Shown here: positions 28,725 to 39,500 of the stretch, piece after piece
Layout: the number at the start of each line of letters is the position of its first letter
Numbering within the stretch: the stretch's first letter is position 1
Origin: Clostridiales bacterium
GTDB lineage: Bacteria; Bacillota; Clostridia; Oscillospirales; Oscillospiraceae
NCBI GenBank assembly: GCA_021202775.1
Contig: JAJQCJ010000109.1
Span: 21,390 to 85,389, forward strand
Length of the DNA: 64,000 bases
Reading direction: 5' to 3'
Position numbers and translations under genes: made by a program
Notes under the pieces: generated by a model
Seen by the model: the letters and a program-made list of their open reading frames with translations, nothing else
Databases searched by the model: none
What the model was told of the DNA's origin: nothing

Positions 28725-29480
28725 ATGGAAAAAATTGTACAGACCGCAGGACGCAATACCCTGGGCGACTTCGCCCCGGACTTCGCCCATTTCAACGACG
28801 ATGTGTTGTTCGGTGAGAATTGGAACAACCCGGACATCGACCACAAGACCCGCTGTATCATCACCGTGGTGGCCCTGATGGCCTCCGGCATCACCGATTC
28901 CTCCCTGAAATATCACCTGGAGAACGCGAAAAAGGCCGGTGTGACAAAGCAAGAGATTGCGGCCATCATCACCCACGTTGCGTTTTACGTCGGCTGGCCC
29001 AAGGGCTGGGCGGTGTTTTACATGGCGAAAGAGGTCTGGGCGGAGGACGAGGCCCCGGCGGACCCGAAGGCCGCCCACGCCGCCCAGATGGTGTTCCCCA
29101 TCGGCGCACCCAACGACGCCTTTGCACAGTACTTCATCGGCCAGAGCTACCTTGCCCCCGTGTCCACGGAGCAGGTGGGTATCTTCAACGTGACCTTTGA
29201 GCCGGGCTGCCGCAATAACTGGCACATCCACCACGCCGACAACGGCGGCGGGCAGATTCTGATCTGCGTGGCCGGCCGGGGCTACTACCAGGAGTGGGGC
29301 AAGGAGGCCGTGGAGATGAAACCCGGCGACTGCATCAACATCCCCGTCGGCGTGAAGCATTGGCACGGAGCCGCCCCGGACAGCTGGTTCTCCCACCTGG
29401 CGGTGGAGGTGCCGGGGGAGAACAGCTTTAATGAGTGGCTGGAGGCTGTGGACGACAGCCAGTACGGCGCCTTGAACTGA
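28725..29480 (+). CDS. Carboxymuconolactone decarboxylase-like protein with C-terminal cupin domain
   Basis: DHKTRCIITVVALMASGITDSSLKYHLENAKKAGVTKQEIAAIITHVAFYVGWP; cupin VTFEPGCRNNWHIHHADNGGGQILICVAGRGYYQEWG. Confidence 0.9.
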   Translation: MEKIVQTAGRNTLGDFAPDFAHFNDDVLFGENWNNPDIDHKTRCIITVVALMASGITDSSLKYHLENAKKAGVTKQEIAAIITHVAFYVGWPKGWAVFYMAKEVWAEDEAPADPKAAHAAQMVFPIGAPNDAFAQYFIGQSYLAPVSTEQVGIFNVTFEPGCRNNWHIHHADNGGGQILICVAGRGYYQEWGKEAVEMKPGDCINIPVGVKHWHGAAPDSWFSHLAVEVPGENSFNEWLEAVDDSQYGALN

Positions 29481-29482
29481 GT

Positions 29483-30478
29483 ATGGAAAGCGAGGCAATC
29501 AGCATGGAAGAAAAACTGAATCTGACGACAGAATGGGATAAGGTGTTCCCCAAAAGCGACAAGGTGAACCACCGCAAAGTCACCTTCCACAACCGTTACG
29601 GCATCACCCTGGCCGCTGACCTCTACGAGCCGAAGGAGGCGGCGGGGCCCCTCCCCGCCATCGCCGTCTGCGGCCCCTTCGGCGCGGTGAAGGAGCAGTC
29701 CTCCGGCCTGTACGCCCAGACCATGGCGGAGCGGGGCTTCCTGACGGTGGCCTTTGACCCCTCCTACACCGGAGAGAGTGGCGGCACCCCCCGCTACATG
29801 GCCTCCCCGGACATCAACACTGAGGACTTCATGGCGGCGGTGGACTTCCTCTCGGTTCAGGACAACGTGGACCCGGAGAAGATCGGCATCATCGGCATTT
29901 GCGGCTGGGGCGGCATGGCGTTGAACGCTGCGGCCCTGGACACCCGCATCAAGGTCACCGTCGCCTCCACCATGTACGACATGACCCGCGTCAACGCCAA
30001 CGGCTACTTTGACAGCGAGGACAGCGAGGAGGTCCGGTATGAGAAGCGCAAGGCCCTCTGCGCCCAGCGCATTGCCGACTACAAGAGCGGCAGCTACGCC
30101 CTGGGCGGCGGCGTGGTGGACCCCCTGCCGGAGGATGCGCCCTTCTTCGTGAAGGACTATTACGATTATTACAAGACGAAACGGGGCTATCACCCCCGCA
30201 GCCTGAACTCCAACGGCGGCTGGAACGTGACGGGCTGCCAGTCCTTTATGAATATGCCCATTTTACAGTACAGCCAGGAAATCAGGAACGCCGTCCTCGT
30301 CATCCACGGGGAGAAGGCCCACTCCTGCTATTTCAGCCGGGACGCCTTCCAAAAGCTCACCGGCGACAACAAGGAGCTGCTGATCATCCCCGGCGCGGTG
30401 CACACCGACCTGTATGACCGGATGGACGTGATCCCCTTCGACAAGATCGAAGCCTTCATGAAGGAGTACATGGGGTAA
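29483..30478 (+). CDS. Alpha/beta hydrolase
   Basis: PAIAVCGPFGAVKEQSSGLYAQTMAERGFLTVAFDPSYTGESGG; nucleophile region GIIGICGWGG. Confidence 0.85.
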   Translation: MESEAISMEEKLNLTTEWDKVFPKSDKVNHRKVTFHNRYGITLAADLYEPKEAAGPLPAIAVCGPFGAVKEQSSGLYAQTMAERGFLTVAFDPSYTGESGGTPRYMASPDINTEDFMAAVDFLSVQDNVDPEKIGIIGICGWGGMALNAAALDTRIKVTVASTMYDMTRVNANGYFDSEDSEEVRYEKRKALCAQRIADYKSGSYALGGGVVDPLPEDAPFFVKDYYDYYKTKRGYHPRSLNSNGGWNVTGCQSFMNMPILQYSQEIRNAVLVIHGEKAHSCYFSRDAFQKLTGDNKELLIIPGAVHTDLYDRMDVIPFDKIEAFMKEYMG

Positions 30479-30516
30479 AAAGTTTCTCAGCCTTCCGCAA
30501 ATTCCGTAGATTAACG

Positions 30517-30569
30517 CAAAAATGCCCGCACGTCCGGTGAAAACATCCGGATGTGCGGGATTTTTGCGT
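30517..30569. terminator. Bidirectional terminator between convergent genes
   Basis: gcaaaaatgcccgcacgtccgg tgaaaaca tccggatgtgcgggatttttgc. Confidence 0.85.
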
Positions 30570-30585
30570 CTTGGATAAACCTGAC

Positions 30586-31890
30586 TTAGCTGAGGCCCAC
30601 GAACATCTTTTGCAGGCAGTTGTACAGTGCCAGATGCCAGGAACCGATGGAGTGATACCGCATGGGGAGGATGTCAAAGGAGGTGTTGACCCCCTCGGTC
30701 AGCCGCGGCTCCACCTCCAGCAGATCCGCGTAATCCTCGATCTGTCCGGGCAGGGCGAAGTCGAAGTTGCCGCTGGTGACATAGAGGTAATGGATGGAAT
30801 AGTCCGCAAATTCCTCCGACTGCAGCGTCTCCTGGAAGTACTCCGCCGTGGTGCGGCTGCCGCTGAAGGTGCCGAACCAGGAGAAGTAATCCAGACTGCC
30901 GCAGAAGGCGGAGTGATAGGTGGTCACAGCCCCCCGGGACAGACCGGCGAAGGCCCGGTGGTCCCGGCTGGCGGTGAAGCCCTCCTCGTCACAGCTCTCC
31001 GCATAGGTGGAATAGGTGGATTCAATGGCGGGCATCAGGTCGTTGCGCAGTTCCTCCCGGAAGGAGTAGGTCAGGGCGTCCAGACCGTCGGCGCAGTCGT
31101 CCTCCACGTAGAAGGTGGGGGTCACGATGATCAGCGGCTCGATGTCCCCATTTGCGATCATGTTGTCGATCATAGTCTTGTTATAGGCGTGGGTCACCAG
31201 CCAGTAGGCTTCATCGTCCCCGGTGCCGTGCATCAGGTAGAGGATGTTGTACTGCTGGCTTTCGTCATAGCCGTAGGGCAGGTAGACGTAGGCGGTTTTT
31301 TCCACGTCCCGCTGGTCGGTGGCGTAGGCCTTTGTCTGATAGGTGAACGCCTCCACCGTGCCGGGCTGGTCGCAGTCCACGCTGTCATAGGCGGAAGGCA
31401 CCGCCCACAGCTCCGTCTGAGCGGCGCCCTGGGTGTTCTTGTCGATGGCCACGTTCACCATCCAGTAGGCCAGAACGGCCACGACGATGACGGCCAGGGC
31501 CACGGCGGGGGCGAGCCCCCCTTTCCGCAGCCCCTGATGCTGCCGGATGGCGAACACCGTCCCCAGGACGGCCCCCAGCAGGGCGGCGGCGGCCTGAATG
31601 GCGAAGCCGAAGTTGAACAGGGTGGTCTCCAGATAATTGGTCAGGGAAAAGAGGACGATACAGCCCACCACGTCCGCCAGCAGCAGCCAGGGGGCCCGGC
31701 TTTTCCAGGCGATGCAGGCCACCAGAATCAGCAGCGCCTCTACGATGCACATGGTGACCAGGGGCAGGGCCTTCCCCAAAAGGGCATACCGCACCACCTG
31801 GACGCACCCCACCAGCGAAATTGCCGCCAGTGCCAGGGCGGTGATGCGGTCACAGAGCAGCGCGGCGCGCCATCTTGCTGTTATCTTCAT
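30586..31890 (-). CDS. Membrane-anchored esterase (CE1/feruloyl-esterase-like alpha/beta hydrolase)
   Basis: Multiple N-terminal TM segments; YVYLPYGYDESQQYNILYLMHGTGDDEAYWL; HRAFAGLSRGAVTTYHSAF. Confidence 0.75.
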   Translation of the reverse strand: MKITARWRAALLCDRITALALAAISLVGCVQVVRYALLGKALPLVTMCIVEALLILVACIAWKSRAPWLLLADVVGCIVLFSLTNYLETTLFNFGFAIQAAAALLGAVLGTVFAIRQHQGLRKGGLAPAVALAVIVVAVLAYWMVNVAIDKNTQGAAQTELWAVPSAYDSVDCDQPGTVEAFTYQTKAYATDQRDVEKTAYVYLPYGYDESQQYNILYLMHGTGDDEAYWLVTHAYNKTMIDNMIANGDIEPLIIVTPTFYVEDDCADGLDALTYSFREELRNDLMPAIESTYSTYAESCDEEGFTASRDHRAFAGLSRGAVTTYHSAFCGSLDYFSWFGTFSGSRTTAEYFQETLQSEEFADYSIHYLYVTSGNFDFALPGQIEDYADLLEVEPRLTEGVNTSFDILPMRYHSIGSWHLALYNCLQKMFVGLS

Positions 31891-32046
31891 ACGTTGCACC
31901 TCTCCTTCTGCGTTTCTCGGTTTCATTGTACAGACTCGGACGCTCCGGAACGGCGCATGCTCCCCCGACGCCGGCAAAGCGGCGGCCGGGAGAGTGCGCT
32001 CGAACGCATGGGAAGCGTATCAGGTTTTTCAGAAGGACGGAGCAGT

Positions 32047-33492
32047 TTACGCCTGCTTCTTCCGCTCCGCGATGGCGGCCTGCTCGGCGGGCAGGTTCTT
32101 CTCCACGGTGAACAGGAGTACCAGGAGGGCGTCCGCGGCGAAGGCGATGGTTTCCACCCAGATGTAGCTGATGCTGATGGTGGACTGAACGGCAGCGGTC
32201 TGTGCGGCTGCGGCGGCGTCATAGCCGGAGCCCAGCATGGCCATGAACACGGCGTTCATGATGGGGGTGGAGGCCACCATCAGGGAGCTGTAAATGCTCA
32301 TGGTCAGGCCGTCGGTGCGGATGCCGTTCTTGAACTCGATATGGTCGATGACGTCGGCCAGCATGGCCAAAATCAGGTAGCAGGCGGGGGAGGAGCCCAG
32401 GCACTTCAGCGCCACGCCGATGGCCACCGGCACGATGTTGCCGCCGCCCATGCCGGCGATGACGCCGCCTACAACGCCCAGCACCATGCCGGCGAAGCAG
32501 AGGTTCCGCTTGCCAAACTTGTTGGCCAGGGGCACCACAAACAGGGCGGCCACCGCCATGGGAATGGCGCCCATGACGCTGAGCAGGGTCTGGGCTACGC
32601 CCCAGTCGCCGCCCAGGGGGGTGGCGTCGATAACCCACTGGCAGAAGTAGCTCATGGAGCCGTTCTTCATGGCACCGGCCCACTGGAACACCATGTAGAA
32701 CAGGATGGTGACCCACCACCATTTCTCGCTGGTGACGGCCTTCAGCTGCTGGCCCAGCGGGGGCGCGGCGTTCTCCTGGGTGTCCCCGGAGGTCATATTT
32801 TCCTCGGTGACACGCTCACGGGTGAACTTATACTGGAGGAAGATGGTCAGGGCGGAGAAGATGGCGATGGCCAGCATCACCAGGAACCACATGGGCTGGC
32901 TGTTGCCCATGACGTTGGACACCAGGATGGGGAAGATCATGGAGCCAACGCCCATGACGCCCAGACCGGCGATGTTGGTGAAGGAGGCCAGAGAACCGCG
33001 CTGCTGGCTGTTCCGGGTGGAGACAGGCACCAGGGTGGAATTGGCGGTGTTGTAGATGGGATAGGCTACCGCGTAATAGAGGTTGTAGGCGATGGCGATC
33101 CACACCATCTTCGCCGTCTCATTCTGGAAGGGGACGACGAACATCAGCAGGCTGGCCACCGACAGGGTCAGGGCGGACAGCAGCACCCAGGGACGGGCCT
33201 TGCCGGCCAGGCAGCGGGTGCGCTCGATGAGCTGGCCCACGATCAGGTTGGCCGCCACGATGAGGATGGTGGATACCAGCTGCAGGGCGGACAGGAAGCT
33301 GGTGTCCAGCAGCAGCACGTCGGTGAAGTACTTGTTCAGGAAGCTGGTGAAGATACCGGAGGACAGCAGTGCGCCGAAGGGGCCGATCAGATAGCCCATC
33401 AGCATTTCCGGCATTTTTACGTCATCGGTCTTGATGGCAGAGGCGGCCAGAGGGGTGCTCCAGAAACCGCCTTTTTCGGTTTGTTTGCTCAT
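32047..33492 (-). CDS. GPH (glycoside-pentoside-hexuronide)/MFS sugar transporter
   Basis: GYLIGPFGALLSSGIFTSFLNKYFTDVLLL; PWVLLSALTLSVASLLMF; DVIDHIEFKNGIRTDGLTMSIYSSLM. Confidence 0.88.
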   Translation of the reverse strand: MSKQTEKGGFWSTPLAASAIKTDDVKMPEMLMGYLIGPFGALLSSGIFTSFLNKYFTDVLLLDTSFLSALQLVSTILIVAANLIVGQLIERTRCLAGKARPWVLLSALTLSVASLLMFVVPFQNETAKMVWIAIAYNLYYAVAYPIYNTANSTLVPVSTRNSQQRGSLASFTNIAGLGVMGVGSMIFPILVSNVMGNSQPMWFLVMLAIAIFSALTIFLQYKFTRERVTEENMTSGDTQENAAPPLGQQLKAVTSEKWWWVTILFYMVFQWAGAMKNGSMSYFCQWVIDATPLGGDWGVAQTLLSVMGAIPMAVAALFVVPLANKFGKRNLCFAGMVLGVVGGVIAGMGGGNIVPVAIGVALKCLGSSPACYLILAMLADVIDHIEFKNGIRTDGLTMSIYSSLMVASTPIMNAVFMAMLGSGYDAAAAAQTAAVQSTISISYIWVETIAFAADALLVLLFTVEKNLPAEQAAIAERKKQA

Positions 33493-33610
33493 GTGACAAC
33501 AATTCCTTTCCATTTCCGTTTGGGGCCGGCGCAGGCGGAGGGCGTTCCGCCGCCTGCGCCCAGCTCCTGACGGGGCAGGCAGGGGGCCTGCCCCGTTTCT
33601 TACGCCGTAC

Positions 33611-35992
33611 TTATTCGGCGGCTGCCAACGGCAGCTCTGCCGCCGCCTGCCGTACACCGTCGGAGGCCGTCACCGTCACCGGGCCGGTTCCGTCCGCCTG
33701 CACCACGGCCAGCGCCCGGCCGTAGTAGGTGTCGGTGTCCTCTTTCAGGAATCCGTCAGGATTGTAGGGGCAGGCGTGGCCCAGGCCCAGCAGCCTGCCG
33801 CCGGTGACCTGCACCCGGATGCGATGGCGCTCCAGAGGTTTCACGTTGCCCTCGGTGTCGGTGTAGCACAGGTTCAGGAAGGCCAGTCCCTCAGGCCGCA
33901 CCGTCTCCCGCTCCGGGGTCAGCCGGAGCTGCGTCTCCGACGAGCCGGTGGTCAGGGCGCTGCGGCCGATCTCCCGGCCCGACCGATTGTAGGCTACGGC
34001 GGTCAGGGTGCCGGGCTGATAGGTGATGCGGAACTGCACGCGGCTGTCGTTTTTCCGGGCCTTCCTGCCCAAGCTTTCCCCGTTCAGCAGCAGCTCCACT
34101 GCGGCGGCCCGGGTGTATACCTCCACGTTGGCCTCCTTGCCTTCACAGCCCTGCCAGTTCCAGGAGGACATGGTGTCGGTCATCTTCCAGGAGGAGGGGG
34201 AGTGCTTCTCCCCAGTGTGGTTTACCGGACGGACGGCAATCACCGGCCCGTCCTCCAGGCCAAAGGCCACCTTGGTATAATCGGCCTCCCCCAGAGGGGT
34301 GCCGATCAGGTCGATGCGTCCGCTGCCTGCGGCCAGCCATTCCACGCCGTGGTCGAAACTGGGGGCATAGTCCTGATACTCCCAGGCGCCGATGCCCACC
34401 TCGCCCAGGTAATCCATGCCGGCCCAGACGAAGTCGCCGATGAGCCGGGGCTCATCCTTGGCCAGCTCCCAGAACTGATAGGCGTCGGAGCAGAAGGTCT
34501 CGCTGCCCAGAATCAGCCGGTTGGGATACTTTTTCAGGTCGTGTTTGTAGCGCTTGATGCCGTAGTTGTAGCCCGCCATGTCCATGGCGGCGAAGGCGTC
34601 CCGGGTCTTGACGTCGCAGCCGTGGAGGGTGGCGCCGGTTTTCATGGTGCCGCTGCCCAGGAGGCCCGCCAGGTCATTGAAGAACTGGCTGCCCACCGCT
34701 TTGGGTTTCTCCACATCGGCCTGCTTCTCGGCCTTGTCGTCGCTGTACACGCCGAAGCCCATGGAGCTGAGGAAGTTGAAGAAAATGTTGATGCCGCAGG
34801 TCACCGGACGGGTGCCGTCCAGATCGTGCAGGAAGTCAGTCATCTGCCGGGTCAGGGCGATGCCCTTCTTTTGGGCGGTCTCGGAGACCTCGTTGCCGGT
34901 GGAGTACAGAATCACGGAGGGGTGGTTATAGTCCTTCTCCACCATGGCTGTCAGGTCCTGCTGCCACCACTCCTCAAAGTAGGTCACATAGTCGTGCTTC
35001 GTCTTGTGGATGTACCAGCAGTCCACGAACTCGTCCATCACCAGCATTCCCAGCCGGTCGCAGGCGTCCAGCAGGGCCTTGGAGCAGGGGTTGTGGGCGG
35101 AGCGGATGGCGTTGTACCCGTTCTCCTGGAGGAGGCGAATCTTCCGCTCCTCCGCCTCCGGGTAGGCGCAGGCCCCCAGAACGCCGTTGTCGTGGTGGAT
35201 GCAGGCCCCCCGGAGGATGACCCGCTGCCCGTTCAGGGTGAAGCCGTCCTTTGGCCCCCAGGCCAGGGTGCGGATGCCGAAGCTGGTCTCCGCCGTATCC
35301 CCGGCGAAGGTGGCCCGGCAGGTGTAGAGGTTGGGGTTCTCCGGGCTCCACAGCTTGGCCCCCCGCAGGGTGGCGCGGAACACTGCCTTGCCATTGGACG
35401 GGCCCTCAAAGGCAGCCACCTGCCGCCCACCCTCCAGAATCTGCACCGAGACGGTGCCGGTGCCTTTGGTGTTTACGGTGATCTCCACCTGGGCGGGGTC
35501 GATGCCCAGGGTTTTCACCCGGATGGCGTTGGGGGGCAGGTAGTCCGCCCCTTCGGACAGGTAGAGCCACACGGGCCGGTACAGCCCAGAGCCGGAGTAC
35601 CACCGGCTGTTGGGCTGGTCGGCGTTCCGGGCCACCACCTCCAGGGTGTTGGCCTGGCCGCAGCGGAGCTTCTCCGTCAGGTCCACGTAGAAGTTGCTGT
35701 AGCCGTAGGGGCGGAAGCCCACCTGCTCCCCGTTCAGGAACACGGTGCCGTTGTGGTAGACCCCTTCCAGCTCCAGCACGGCGGCCTTCCCCCGCCAGTC
35801 CTCCGGCACGTCCAGAGTGCGGGTATAGCGGTAGTCATGACCTTCGAACCAGCCGGTGTTGGTGCCGCCGGGGCTTTGGGCGGTGCGGGGCTCCCCCAGC
35901 ATGGCGTCGTGGGGCAGCGTCACCGGTTTGCCCGGCTCCTCTGTGCCCTCATGCTTCACCAGCCAGCCCCGGTTCAAATCAAACTTTTTCAT
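33611..35992 (-). CDS. Glycoside hydrolase family 2 (beta-galactosidase/glucuronidase-like)
   Basis: LNRGWLVKHEG, RGACIHHDNGVLGACAYPEAEERKIRLLQENGYNAIRSAHNPCS, HPSVILYSTGNEVSE. Confidence 0.93.
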   Translation of the reverse strand: MKKFDLNRGWLVKHEGTEEPGKPVTLPHDAMLGEPRTAQSPGGTNTGWFEGHDYRYTRTLDVPEDWRGKAAVLELEGVYHNGTVFLNGEQVGFRPYGYSNFYVDLTEKLRCGQANTLEVVARNADQPNSRWYSGSGLYRPVWLYLSEGADYLPPNAIRVKTLGIDPAQVEITVNTKGTGTVSVQILEGGRQVAAFEGPSNGKAVFRATLRGAKLWSPENPNLYTCRATFAGDTAETSFGIRTLAWGPKDGFTLNGQRVILRGACIHHDNGVLGACAYPEAEERKIRLLQENGYNAIRSAHNPCSKALLDACDRLGMLVMDEFVDCWYIHKTKHDYVTYFEEWWQQDLTAMVEKDYNHPSVILYSTGNEVSETAQKKGIALTRQMTDFLHDLDGTRPVTCGINIFFNFLSSMGFGVYSDDKAEKQADVEKPKAVGSQFFNDLAGLLGSGTMKTGATLHGCDVKTRDAFAAMDMAGYNYGIKRYKHDLKKYPNRLILGSETFCSDAYQFWELAKDEPRLIGDFVWAGMDYLGEVGIGAWEYQDYAPSFDHGVEWLAAGSGRIDLIGTPLGEADYTKVAFGLEDGPVIAVRPVNHTGEKHSPSSWKMTDTMSSWNWQGCEGKEANVEVYTRAAAVELLLNGESLGRKARKNDSRVQFRITYQPGTLTAVAYNRSGREIGRSALTTGSSETQLRLTPERETVRPEGLAFLNLCYTDTEGNVKPLERHRIRVQVTGGRLLGLGHACPYNPDGFLKEDTDTYYGRALAVVQADGTGPVTVTASDGVRQAAAELPLAAAE

Positions 35993-36169
35993 GTGGTCTC
36001 CCCTTTGTAAGATTTTTTCAGCGCTGCCTTGCGGCTCGCCATATGTATAGGCAAGCCCCCAGAAACAGATTGTTTGGGAGCTGCACAATACGGAACGGAA
36101 AGATTTACGGTTTCACAACCCCCGGGCCGACAGGCGGCCCGGGGGCAGTGGTTGGGTTGGTTTAAGGTG

Positions 36170-36553
36170 TTACTTCTCCCACTTGAGGAAGGCTGCAACG
36201 ATGTTGACCAGCATGGCGACGATGGCCACAGAGGCGAACACGATGTAGGAGACGATGGTGCTCATCTGGTCCAGACCGGAGATCACATAAGCGATCTGGT
36301 TGACCATGACGGAGGCGCTGGCCATGGCGGCGGCGCCGTTCAGGACGGTGTTGACCACCGGGGCCACCCCGGTCAGGAGGGGGATGTTCAGGAACAGGGG
36401 CACAAGCTCCAGCACCAGAGCCACCACCAGCAGAACGGTGGTCAGCGTGAGGGTGTACATGACGCTGTTGTAGGTAATCAGCGCCACCAGGGTCAGGATG
36501 GCGGCCAGGGCGGTCAGGTAAAAGCCGCCTGACTTGTTTGCAAAGATAGCCAT
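36170..36553 (-). CDS. Small polytopic membrane protein of unknown function
   Basis: 127 aa, about four hydrophobic helices, between GH2 and GH3 genes. Confidence 0.65.
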   Translation of the reverse strand: MAIFANKSGGFYLTALAAILTLVALITYNSVMYTLTLTTVLLVVALVLELVPLFLNIPLLTGVAPVVNTVLNGAAAMASASVMVNQIAYVISGLDQMSTIVSYIVFASVAIVAMLVNIVAAFLKWEK

Positions 36554-36572
36554 AGTTTCATCCTCCTTTTCT

Positions 36573-39500
36573 TCAGGAATCCTGCTGGCTCTTGGACTTG
36601 CGCAGGCTCAGCACCCACATGACCGCGCAGGCCAGGGTCAGGACGGCAGCGACGGCGATGGCGGCATAGCACGCGATCTGGAACCAGGTCAGCTGGGTGA
36701 CGATCTCAGTATTCTCGGTCAGGCCGTTCATGGCGTTGCTCTCCACGATGTTGTAGAGATAGTACTTGATGATCAGCTTCATCTGCTCCTGGAAGTAGGT
36801 ATCCTGGGAGATAGCGGTCTTGGAGGCGGACATATCGCCGATGTTGGAGGTGGCGTAAGCGGAGGAGGTCAGGCAGGCGCCGCCGCCGGCCGCAACGATG
36901 TCTCTCCAGTTCATGTAGTCCGCGCCGTTGATCATATCGGTGACCAGCCAGCCGGTGTAGCCCCATTCGTTCCGGACGATCTGGGTCATCAGGCCGGAGT
37001 GGGCGCTGGAGTAAACGGTGCCCACACGGTTGAAGGAGGTCATGACGCCGTCGGCCACGTTGGTGGACATGACGCCCTGGAAGGCACGCAGGTTGTTCTC
37101 ACGGGCGGCCTGCTCGGTCATGAAGGTGGAGACGCCGGAGCGGTTGGTCTCCTGCTCGTTGAAGGCCAGGTGCTTGGGCTCCATCATCAGGCCCTTGGAC
37201 TGGCCGCCGGTGCAGACGGCGATGCCCATCAGGTTGGTCAGCATGGAGTCCTCAGAATAGTACTCATGGTTCCGGGCGTTGTAGGGGGTGCGGTGCAGGT
37301 TCAGGCCGGGGGCGAAGAGGCTGCACTCGTTGGCCCATAGGCCGTCCTCACCGAACAGCTCGCCTTCCCGCTCCACCAGTTCGGTGTTAAAGGTGGCGGC
37401 CACCACAGGCTCGGTGGGCATGGTGTTCATGGACTCGGTGGCGTACTCATCGCTGGTGGAGACGTAGGTGGGATACTCGGAGTCGCTCTCGGTCCAACGG
37501 GTGGCGTAGCCGCCCACCTGGTCATAGGTGAAGCCCAGCGGGCCGTCGTTCGCATAGAGGCGGGGAAGGACGATGGAGTCAATGTTCTCAAAGTCGTCGC
37601 CGGCGTTGGCGATGAACTGAATGGCCTCGTCCAGGGTGATCTGATCCAGCAGGAGATCCCACTGCTCATCGTCGAAGTCCACAGCGGAGGTGGTGCCGTC
37701 GTCGTTGATAATCACCATGTCAAACAGCGTCAGGCCGTTATCCGCGCCCCAGGTGACGCCGTCGCCGTTCTCGTTCAGGGTATAGTTGCTGTTGGTCAGG
37801 CCAACCAGCATCTCGTCGGTGGCGGTCAGGTCGGTGACGGTGCCCCAGCCGGTGCTCCAGTCGGAGCGGGTGAAGTACTCCACCACGTCCTCGTCATAGT
37901 AGCTGTTGATGTCCATATCCTGGAGGGCGTTCTCCACGTTCTCAGAATAGGTCTCGATGTCCTGGGTGTCCAGGGTCCAGAGGATGGCGTTGTCGGCGTT
38001 GATGACTTCCTCATCGGTGATGGTGGTCAGGCCGCTGGTGGTGCCCAGCTTGTTGGCCAGGACGTTGTTCAGGGCCTCATGGGCGCCGTTGCCGATGGCG
38101 AAGTAGTAGTCGCCGGCATCCAGCACCCACGCGCCGGTGGTGCCGTCGGCCTTGACCATATCCTCGTCATAGCTGCACATATACTCGGGGTCGAACTCCA
38201 CCGTCACGGTGACGGATTCGTTGGGCTCCAGAGTGTCGGTCTTGGTGAAGCCGATGAGCTGGATGGAGGACTTCTCCACGCCGCCATCGGTGTAGGGGGT
38301 CTGGACGTACAGCTGAACCACGGACTTGCCGGCCACATCACCGGTGTTGGTCACGGTCACGGTGGCGGTGCCGGTGCCGCCGATCTCCAGCGTCACATCG
38401 TCCAGGGTCTGCTCAAAGGTGGTGTAGGAGAGGCCATAGCCGAAGGGATAGGTCATTTCGTCTTCGTAGCTCCAGGCTTCTCCGGTGCTGGAGCCTTCGG
38501 TGGAGGTGGCGTTGCCCTGGCCAAGCACGCTGTCCTCATACCGGGTCTCATAATACTTGTAGCCAACGTAGATGCCCTCGGTCTCCACGATGTACCAGTC
38601 GCCCTTGTTGTCGCTGGTCAGGTCGCCCTCGCTGGACTGGGAGCTGTTGGTGTAGGTGTACACGCCGAAGTTCTGCATGGCGGGGGAGGAGGCGCTGTTG
38701 GTGGCATAGGTGTCAGACAAGTGGCCGGAGGGGTTCTCGTCACCGCTGAGGACGTCAGCCACGCCCAGGAAGCCGTTGACGCCGGGGAGGCCCACCCAGA
38801 GGATGGCGTCGATCTCGTCGTCCTGCTTCAGCTCGTCAATTTCCATGGCGCAGTCGGAGTTGATGAGGACGATGACCCGGGTGCTGTGCTCCTTGGCCAG
38901 GGCAATCATGTCCCGCTCGTAGTCGGACAGGGCCAGGGGACGCTCAAAGCTGTCACCCTCGGTGCCGTTGACCATATCCACCTCGTAGTCGGCAGCCTCG
39001 GAGCTGTCGCGGGAGATGACCACCACGGCGACGGTGTCGTCGGCGGAGGCCAGCACATCGTCGGTGTACAGGGAGGCGGGAATCTCGCCTACCTGATAGG
39101 AGGAGGGGCTCTCATAGGTGGCGGTGAAGGAGGGGGTCAGGCCGTGGCCGGTGGCGCCGAAGCCTCTGCGGGCATAGGCCATGGCGGCATCGCTGGAATA
39201 CAGGGCGATCATGTCCTGATTCACGGTGAAGCCCTTGGCGGCCAGCGCTTCCTCGATGCCATAGGCGGTCTGGTCAGAATCCACGTCAGTGGAGGAGCCG
39301 ATCATGCCGCCCAGGGTGGGGGTATGGGAGTTCATGCCCCAGAGGGTGACGGTCTCGGTGTCCTTGTCGATGGGCAGGGCGTCGTTGTTGTTCTTCAGAA
39401 GGACGCTGCCTTCCTCGGAGATCTGCTCTGCCAGTTCATTCTTGGCGGCCACCAGGTCGGCCACAGAGGTGAACTCGGATTCGTAATAGATGGCGTCCGC

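Noticed and set aside
30553-33570. 1005-aa plus-strand ORF opposite the esterase/GPH genes
   Set aside because: Composition artefact (G/H/V/Q-rich), no motifs, antisense to confident CDSs
33776-36010. 744-aa plus-strand ORF opposite GH2
   Set aside because: Antisense frame of a confident GH2 gene; no recognisable domain
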